64,000 nt of DNA, taken from contig CAVYQL010000005.1 in NCBI GenBank assembly GCA_963770645.1, forward strand, positions 62,001 to 126,000, written 5' to 3'. A program made the translations under genes and the position numbers. Origin of the DNA: Bog-473 sp963770645 (lineage in GTDB: Bacteria > Actinomycetota > Acidimicrobiia > Acidimicrobiales > RAAP-2). The notes below the pieces were generated by a model. The model was not told where the DNA came from, did not search any database, and was given only the letters and a program-made list of their open reading frames with translations. Of this stretch, positions 58,605 to 64,000 are shown one piece after another. Within the stretch, counting starts at the first letter, position 1, and the number at the start of each line of letters is the position of its first letter.

Positions 58605-59838
58605 GTCACCGAACCTCTCTGTGCCACCCATCCTGCCGTGCCGCCGGGCAGGTGCGAACACTCACCCCGCGGGAGGCCGAGCACCCGCTCGCCGACGAGC
58701 GTCCGCTGGATCTCGTTGGTGCCGGCGAAGATGGACGACGCCTGGTAATAGAGCCACGATCGCTGCCAGGCCCCGTTGGCGGGATTCCCGGGCGCACCTT
58801 CCCACAGCGGTGAGGCGGGGCCGAGCACGTCGAGGGCCGTCGCGTGCAGCCGCTTGGACATCTCGCTCCAGTAGAGCTTGAGGGCACTGCCCTCGGGCCC
58901 CGGTGCCTCGCCCTTGGAGAGGCGGGTGAGCGAGCGCCAGTTGTGGAGCTGGAAGAGCCGGACCTCGGTGGCGGCCTGCGCCAGCTGCTGGCGGAGGCGC
59001 CAGTCGTCGAAGCTCCCGTTGTCGTTGGCCAGGCGCAGGAGCTCCTCGATGAGCTGAGAGTGGATCACCAGTTGGCGCGGGTTGATACCGCGCTCGTGCG
59101 CGAGCGTGGACCCCGCCACCGTCCATCCCTCGCCCTCGGTGCCCACCCGCCGCTCGTCGGGCACGAAGACGTCGTCGAGCTCCACCTCGTTGAATTCGGC
59201 CTCGCCCGTCGACTGCACGAGCGGGTGCACGCCGACGCCGTCGGCGTGCATGTCGATGATCAGCGCCGTGATGCCCTGCTGACGCTTGGGCGCGTTCGGG
59301 TCGCTGCGGGTGAGGCAGAGTCCCCAGTCGGCGAATTGGGCGTAGGAGGTCCAGACCTTGCGCCCGCTCACTCGATAGCCGCCGTCGACGGGGACGGCAC
59401 GCGTGGTGAGCGACGCCAGGTCGCTGCCGGCGTCGGGCTCGCTGAAGAGCTGGCACCACAGCTCGTCAGCAGAGAGGATCCGGGACAAGAAGCGGTCCTT
59501 CTGCTCCGCCGTCCCGTGCGCCAACAATGTGGGGCCGACCAGGTTGATCCCGATCCGGCCGACGAGTTCGGCGCGCGCGCCCGGGCCAGCTCCTCGATCA
59601 CGACGTAGTTCTCGAGCGCGCCCAGGCCCCGGCCGCCGTACTCCTCGGGCCAGGTGACCCCCACCCAGCCGTCGGCGGCCAGGTCGGCCTGCCAGCGCCG
59701 ACCGAACGCGACCGTCTCGGCGAGGTCGTCGAAGCGAGGCGGGAGACCGACGCCGTAGGGCCAGGGCAGGTGTTCCATCAACCAAGCGCGGAACGCGTCC
59801 CGCAACGCCTCCTGCTCGGAAGTGGTGCGCAGATCCAT
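58541..59838 (-). pseudogene. Acyl-CoA dehydrogenase with one frameshift
   Basis: From ATG 59838 the frame encodes MDLRTTSEQEALRDAFRAWL, GWVGVTWPEEYGGRGLGALE and NYVVIEELARARAP. The match then continues in another frame at about 59573 with ELVGRIGINLVGPTLLAHGT, LWCQLFSEPDAGSDLASLTT and ASSIFAGTNEIQRTLVGERV. One G appears lost in a GCGCGCGCG run. The joined protein is a normal length of about 430 residues. Its end overlaps the start of the hydratase gene by about 64 bases. It is the first gene of the minus-strand operon behind palindrome site 4 and is divergent from another dehydrogenase, so the two may form a heteromer. Confidence 0.85.
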
Positions 59839-59871
59839 CCGCCGCAGCATGGCACAGGCGCCCGCAATGGA

Positions 59872-59885
59872 TGACACCCGTGTCA
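59872..59885. promoter_or_regulatory. Operator-like palindrome TGACACCCGTGTCA (site 4)
   Basis: 14-bp inverted repeat between two divergent acyl-CoA dehydrogenase genes. It starts 34 bases from the minus-strand ATG and ends 24 bases before the plus-strand GTG. TAGACT at 59895-59900 would serve as the -10 for a leaderless plus-strand transcript. Confidence 0.62.
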
Positions 59886-59909
59886 GGGATGACCGTAGAC
59901 TGCGCCGCC

Positions 59910-61077
59910 GTGGACTTCGACCTCTCGACCGATCAGCAGGCCCTTCGGGAGGCCGCCGCGACACTCCTCGAGCGCATGGCGGGGCACGACGCACTGCGGG
60001 CACGCGTGGGGACGGGGGCGGTCGTCGGCACACTGCCCGGAGCCGGCGGGGTGGGTGGCGACGCGGCGACGACGGCCGCCGACGCGCCGAGCGGGTACGA
60101 CCCCGGCGTGTGGTCGGCGATGGCCGACCAAGGATGGCTCGCCATCGAAGTGCCCGAAGACGAGGGCGGCCTGGGCCTCGGCACGGTCGAGCTCGCCGTG
60201 TTGTGCGAGGAGATCGGCCGGCGCCTGGTGGCCGCACCCTTCCTCCCGTCGGTGCTGGCGCTCGGCGCGCTGAGCACGCCCGAGGCGCGGGGAGAGGCCG
60301 GCACCAAGGACTGGCGCGAGGCGCTCGCCGAGGGCAGCGTCGTCGGCTGCGTTGCCTGCTCGAAGAGCGACGCCGTCACCGTGTCCCAGGGCGCCGGCGG
60401 GGAGGTGCGTCTCGACGGCACGACCGCGCCCACGGTCTTCGCACCCTCAGCAGACGTCGCCGTCGTGGTGACCAGCGACGCCACCTACGGGGTCGATCTT
60501 CGCGGTGAGGGCCGTCCCGCCCCCGTGTCGGCCATGGACCGCACGAGGGAGCTCGGCCTCTTGACCTTCGAGGCGACGCCGGCGCTGCGCTTGGGCGGCG
60601 AGGAGGACGCGCTGGCTGGTGCTGGACCGGGCGGCCACGCTGTCCTCGGCCGAGATGCTCGGCGCGGCGGACCGCGTGCTGGCCATGACGGTCGAGTACG
60701 CCAAGGACCGCGTCCAGTTCGGCAAGCCCATCGGCTCGTTCCAGGCGGTCAAGCACATGCTGGCCGACGCCCTGGTCGACGTCGAAGGCATGCGATCGAC
60801 CGTGCACTACGCCGCCTGGTGTGCGGCGGCCGACGACGGTGAGCGCTCGCTGGCCGCCAGCATGGCCAAGGCCTGGTGCTCGGACGCGTCCAGGCGGGTC
60901 ATGGGTGTCGGCCTGCAGGTCCACGGCGGCATCGGTTTCACGTGGGAGCACGACATGCACCTCTTCGTGAAGCGGGCGCAGCTCGACCAGGTGAGCTATG
61001 GGGATGCCTCGTTCCACCGGGACCGGATCGCCACCATGTTGCGGGCCCGTCTCGACGCCGGACTTCCCCTGTCCTGA
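59910..61077 (+). pseudogene. Acyl-CoA dehydrogenase (small-subunit type) with one frameshift
   Basis: From GTG 59910 the frame encodes MDFDLSTDQQALREAAATLL, GWLAIEVPEDEGGLGLGTVE and ALRLGGEEDAL. At about 60612 the match changes frame: WLVLDRAATLSSAEMLGAAD, RVQFGKPIGSFQAVKHMLAD and VHGGIGFTWEHDMHLFVKRA. One extra C restores the frame if removed (GAC-GCG-TGG-CTG). The reconstructed protein is about 388 residues and is of the small-subunit type, with a weak middle domain. It is divergent from the large-subunit dehydrogenase at 59838, so an alpha2-beta2 pair is likely. The indel is in a GC-rich run. Confidence 0.85.
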
Positions 61078-61117
61078 TGCCGCCGCCGCACGTCCCGACT
61101 CGGCGCCAGACCAGGGA

Positions 61118-61783
61118 TCAGGACTGGAGGTACCGCGTCGGTGTGCCGTTGATCTCGATCATGACCAGCGCCTCGCCTTCGGTGCCATAGGCAGCCGCGG
61201 TCCCATCGGCGAGCTTCTGGGCCGGCACGTCAATGGTGAGCCGGATCCCCACGAGATAGCCCGCCCGCACGCTGGCGCGCTCGTGCACTGAACCGTGCAC
61301 CGTAGCGGCATGCGGTTGGCAGGTCGTCGAACTGACGTCTGGCACGCGCGCCGAGAAGTCGGCGAGGCTCTCCGTGCGCGTATAGGCGGTCCCGTTGGGC
61401 GTCCACGCGGTGCTCCCACCGACGATGGCCGTATAGGAACTGAGCGTGCACGTGATCGCCGGCGGGTTGAGGCTGCCAAGCAGCCTCGTCGTGTTCGTGG
61501 TGTTGCTCGCGACTTGGTAGACCGCCATGTGCTGCGGGGGGACATAGCGGATCTGGCGCACCTGGCTGACCGCGCCGGTGCCCGAACCGGCGGAAACCGA
61601 CGCGACCAGGTCCATGGTGAAGGACGTCGATCCCGTCGGCGAGCCGAACGTCTTGGTCGACCCGTTCTGCACGGCCAACGTGGCGCCGCTCGGTGCCGAC
61701 GAGGCGCCCAGCACGGCGAACGCGAGGGCCAGGACGACGAGGACGGCAAGCAGCACCAGTGGAACGAGGTTGCGCCGAGGCAT
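61118..61783 (-). CDS. Small membrane-anchored exported protein of unknown function
   Basis: 221 residues from ATG 61783. The N-terminal anchor is NLVPLVLLAVLVVLALAFAV. The rest is a Thr/Ser-rich beta-type domain: LAVQNGSTKTFGSPTGSTSF, VRQIRYVPPQHMAVYQVASN, PPAITCTLSSYTAIVGGSTA, TTCQPHAATVHGSVHERASV and LTIDVPAQKLADGTAAAYGT. Two cysteines may pair. There is no catalytic motif. Its start is 14 bases from the stop of the ligase gene at 61797 and on the same strand, so it may be co-transcribed with it. The function is unknown. Confidence 0.6.
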   Translation of the reverse strand: MPRRNLVPLVLLAVLVVLALAFAVLGASSAPSGATLAVQNGSTKTFGSPTGSTSFTMDLVASVSAGSGTGAVSQVRQIRYVPPQHMAVYQVASNTTNTTRLLGSLNPPAITCTLSSYTAIVGGSTAWTPNGTAYTRTESLADFSARVPDVSSTTCQPHAATVHGSVHERASVRAGYLVGIRLTIDVPAQKLADGTAAAYGTEGEALVMIEINGTPTRYLQS

Positions 61784-61796
61784 CGGCCAACGCTAC

Positions 61797-63311
61797 TCAG
61801 CCTGCTGCGGCGCGCCGCCGCAACTCGGACCGGTCGGCCTTGCCCGAACCGAGGAGTGGCAACCGGTCGAGGCGGATGACCTTCTCCGGCGTCTTGAACT
61901 TGGCGATGCCACGGCTGGCGAACCAGCGGCGGCACTCCTCGAGGTCGAACGCTGCCGCGGTCTCCACGAAGGCGGCGACGCGCTCACCCATGAGCGAGTC
62001 GGGATAGCCGACCGCGGCCGCGTGGTGGACGTCGGGGTGCGCTTCCAACGCGGCTTCCACCTCCGAGGCCGAGATGTTCTCGCCGCCGCGGATGATCACG
62101 TCCTTCAGCCGCCCGACGATGCGGACCCATCCGTCGGCGTCCAGCGTCGCCAGGTCCCCCGTGCGGAACCAGCCGCCCCGTGCGATGACCGCGGCCGTCT
62201 GGGCGCGGTCGGCGTATCCCGCGAACATCTCGGGCCCCCGGACCCAGAGCTCGCCCGGGCTTCCCGTCGCCAGCGGCGCCCCGTTCGCCGGGTCCACGAT
62301 GCAGAGCTCGACGTCTCCGACCGCGCGGCCGTCGGTGTCGCGGGCCATGTCGAAGGGGTCGTCGTTGGTGCTCGTCGTGACCGTGGGCGCCTCTGTCGAC
62401 CCGTAGGTGCGCTTGACCCGGCAATCGAAGGCCCGCGCCGTGTCCTCAATGAAGGCGGGCGTGACGGAGGCGCCTCCGCTCGACACGAGCCGAATCGACG
62501 AGACGTCCGCGCTCGCTCCCTCCGCCATGGCACGCGCCATCGCGATGAAGAAGGTCGGTGGGCCCGCCATGAACGAGATCCGCTCGCGGGCGACGAGGCC
62601 CAGTGCCTCCTCGGGGTCGAAGCGGCGGACGAGCACCGAGCGCAGGCCGGCCGCGCCGGGTACCAGCACGCCGTTGAGCAGCCCCGAGATGTGGGCCATC
62701 GGCGCCGGCACGAGCACGGCGTCGGACGCGCCCAGTCCGTGCACGTTCACCATGAGTGTCGCCTTCCAGCTGAGCCCGCGATGCGTGTGCAGCACGGCCT
62801 TGGGGATTCCGGTCGATCCGGATGTGAACAAAACGACCGCGACGTCCGCGGGCTGTGTGGGGGCACTGCCGGGGCCGACCGGCGGGCCGCCCAACGACTC
62901 GGCCAGCGCGGCGGGGCCCGAGACCGCGGCGGGTGGCACCTCGACGACGAGCGCGGGATCGACCTGCGCCAGCGCGCCCTCCACCTCGGCCGCGCCGAAC
63001 GAATGGAGCAGCGGGGCGGCGACGGCACCGAGGCGCCAGCACGCTCGGGTGAGGACGGCGGCAGCCAGGCTGTTGGGGACCTGCCAGGCGACGGCCGCGC
63101 CCCGGCGCACGCCCTTCGACCGGAGCCCCCCCGCGACGCCGGCCACCAAGGACTCCATCTCGGCAGGGGAGAGGCGCGTGTCTCCGTCGACCACCTCGCC
63201 CCCGTTCGCGGTGATCAGTGTGTCGAGCACGGGGACGTCCCACGGGCCGCCCGGTCGCCGGTACGTGCGGGCCTGGCTGGGCACCCAAGTGGGCCGGAGG
63301 CGCATCGTCAC
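61797..63311 (-). CDS. Acyl-CoA synthetase (AMP-dependent ligase family)
   Basis: 504 residues from GTG 63311; an ATG follows two codons later. TAGGGT at 63320-63325 (minus strand) fits a leaderless promoter. Motifs are VAVVLFTSGSTGIPKAVLHT (A3), TYGSTEAPTVTTS (A5), GWFRTGDLATLDADGWVRIV (A7), GRLKDVIIRGGENISASEVE (A8) and LLGSGKADRSELRRRA (A10 Lys). It resembles cyclohexanecarboxylate- or medium-chain acyl-CoA ligases. It is divergent from the dehydrogenase at 63377 across palindrome site 5. It would activate the acid substrate of this catabolic block. Confidence 0.9.
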   Translation of the reverse strand: MTMRLRPTWVPSQARTYRRPGGPWDVPVLDTLITANGGEVVDGDTRLSPAEMESLVAGVAGGLRSKGVRRGAAVAWQVPNSLAAAVLTRACWRLGAVAAPLLHSFGAAEVEGALAQVDPALVVEVPPAAVSGPAALAESLGGPPVGPGSAPTQPADVAVVLFTSGSTGIPKAVLHTHRGLSWKATLMVNVHGLGASDAVLVPAPMAHISGLLNGVLVPGAAGLRSVLVRRFDPEEALGLVARERISFMAGPPTFFIAMARAMAEGASADVSSIRLVSSGGASVTPAFIEDTARAFDCRVKRTYGSTEAPTVTTSTNDDPFDMARDTDGRAVGDVELCIVDPANGAPLATGSPGELWVRGPEMFAGYADRAQTAAVIARGGWFRTGDLATLDADGWVRIVGRLKDVIIRGGENISASEVEAALEAHPDVHHAAAVGYPDSLMGERVAAFVETAAAFDLEECRRWFASRGIAKFKTPEKVIRLDRLPLLGSGKADRSELRRRAAAG

Positions 63312-63342
63312 GGCTGGGCACCCTACCGGGCGCCCACTAACG

Positions 63343-63356
63343 TGACGCCGATGTCA
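63343..63356. promoter_or_regulatory. Operator-like palindrome TGACGCCGATGTCA (site 5)
   Basis: 14-bp inverted repeat between the acyl-CoA ligase gene (start 63311, minus) and the dehydrogenase gene (start 63377, plus). It starts 32 and ends 21 bases from the two starts, close to both promoters. Confidence 0.62.
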
Positions 63357-63376
63357 GGTTCGCCTACGGCCTCCGC

Positions 63377-64000
63377 ATGGACCTCGCGCTGAAGGAAAGA
63401 GGACGAGGAGTTCGCCTCCTCGTTCCGCGGCTGGCTGGCCCATCATCCTCACGAACCGCCCGCGTTCGTCGACCTGGCCGACGAGGTCGCGTGGGGCCGC
63501 CAGTGGCAGGCGAGCCTGGCCGCGGACAGATGGGTCGGTGTCCACTGGCCGAGCGCATACGGCGGGCGCAGCGCGACGCCGGTCCAAGTCGCCCTCTACC
63601 AGAGCGAGTACGCCCGCTCGCAGGCGCCCCAGCCGGTGAACCGCGTCGGGATCAACCTGGTCGGGCCGACGCTGCTCGCCCACGGCACCGAAGACCAACG
63701 TCTCCGCTACATGCCGCCCATCCTCTCGGCCGAGGAGATCTGGTGCCAGCTCTTCAGCGAGCCCGACGCGGGAAGCGACCTGGCCTCGTTGACGACGCGC
63801 GGGACGCCGGTCGACGGCGGGTTCCTCGTCACCGGGCGCAAGGTGTGGACGTCGTACGCCCAGTTCGCCACCTGGGGTCTCTGCCTGGCCCGCACCGATC
63901 CCGAGGCCGCGCGTCCCCAACAAGGCATCACCGCGTTGATCGTCGACATGGCCGACCCCGGGGTGGAGGTGCGGCCGTTGGTGCAGATGACCGGCGATGC
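63377..64000 (+). pseudogene. Acyl-CoA dehydrogenase, frameshifted near the start and cut by the window edge
   Basis: ATG 63377 begins MDLALKE. The frame then departs, and the correct frame resumes one base later with EDEEFASSFRGWLAHH. An extra A lies in GGAAAGAGG near 63397, and the correct frame has a TGA at 63390, so no other start is available. It continues with VGVHWPSAYGGRSATPVQVA, VNRVGINLVGPTLLAHGTED, IWCQLFSEPDAGSDLASLTT and VTGRKVWTSYAQFATWGLCL to the edge. It closely resembles the dehydrogenase at 58541-59838. It is probably a paralogue of the large-subunit type. It is driven from site 5. Confidence 0.82.

Noticed and set aside
1..64000. CRISPR arrays, insertion sequences, integrases or phage genes
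   Set aside because: No regularly spaced repeats, transposase motifs or terminal inverted repeats were found. The DUF222/HNH gene alone is not evidence of a mobile element.

Overview
The window is a G+C-rich, gene-dense piece of an actinobacterial chromosome. Several features suggest class Acidimicrobiia or a close relative. These are the secreted protein at 54980-56467 with tandem repeats of the type GYWLVASDGGIFSFG, the abundance of acyl-CoA dehydrogenases, a deazaflavin-dependent nitroreductase homologue, a DUF222/HNH protein and frequent GTG starts with little or no leader. This placement is inferred from content; no rRNA or tRNA gene was found.

Layout. 1-782 is a SAM methyltransferase cut by the left edge. 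878-7100 holds rlmN (with a frameshift), a seven-repeat secreted protein, a SIMPL-domain protein, a crotonase and an amidohydrolase. 7124-10188 holds two overlapping Tat-exported phospholipase C-type esterases. 10318-12060 is a divergent ClpP / XRE regulator / catalytically dead ClpP-like module around a 20-bp palindrome. 12151-14725 holds small redox genes and a serine acetyltransferase. 15045-18177 is a YkcB-like membrane glycosyltransferase with an exported nucleoside-hydrolase-like protein. 18304-20765 holds a DUF429 protein and an ECF sigma factor with a membrane partner. 20930-26792 is a lipid-degradation block (thiolase-like protein, divergent acyl-CoA dehydrogenase pair, acyl-CoA ligase).

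From about 26.8 to 47 kb the region is looser. It has short single genes, long non-coding gaps, gene remnants (DUF1707, FAD monooxygenase) and many proteins of unknown role. Two close paralogues of a 97-98 residue cysteine-containing protein lie 16 kb apart in it. This part looks like accessory DNA.

47.1-64 kb holds an L,D-transpeptidase and then a second catabolic block. The block contains a TetR regulator, a P450 with its ferredoxin, a fused double acyl-CoA dehydrogenase, further acyl-CoA dehydrogenases, a CaiB-type CoA transferase, an enoyl-CoA hydratase and an acyl-CoA ligase. It probably degrades a branched or polycyclic CoA-activated substrate.

The most notable signal is a 14-bp palindrome close to TGACRCCGRTGTCA at five intergenic sites (6979, 23795, 49424, 59872, 63343). 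Each lies just upstream of acyl-CoA or amidohydrolase/P450 genes, four of them between divergent genes. This suggests one regulon linking the catabolic blocks, perhaps under the TetR protein at 48598-49245. A second point is that five otherwise well-conserved reading frames carry a single-base indel (about 1471, 41511, 59573, 60612, 63397), three of them within 4 kb. That may reflect sequence error or real decay.
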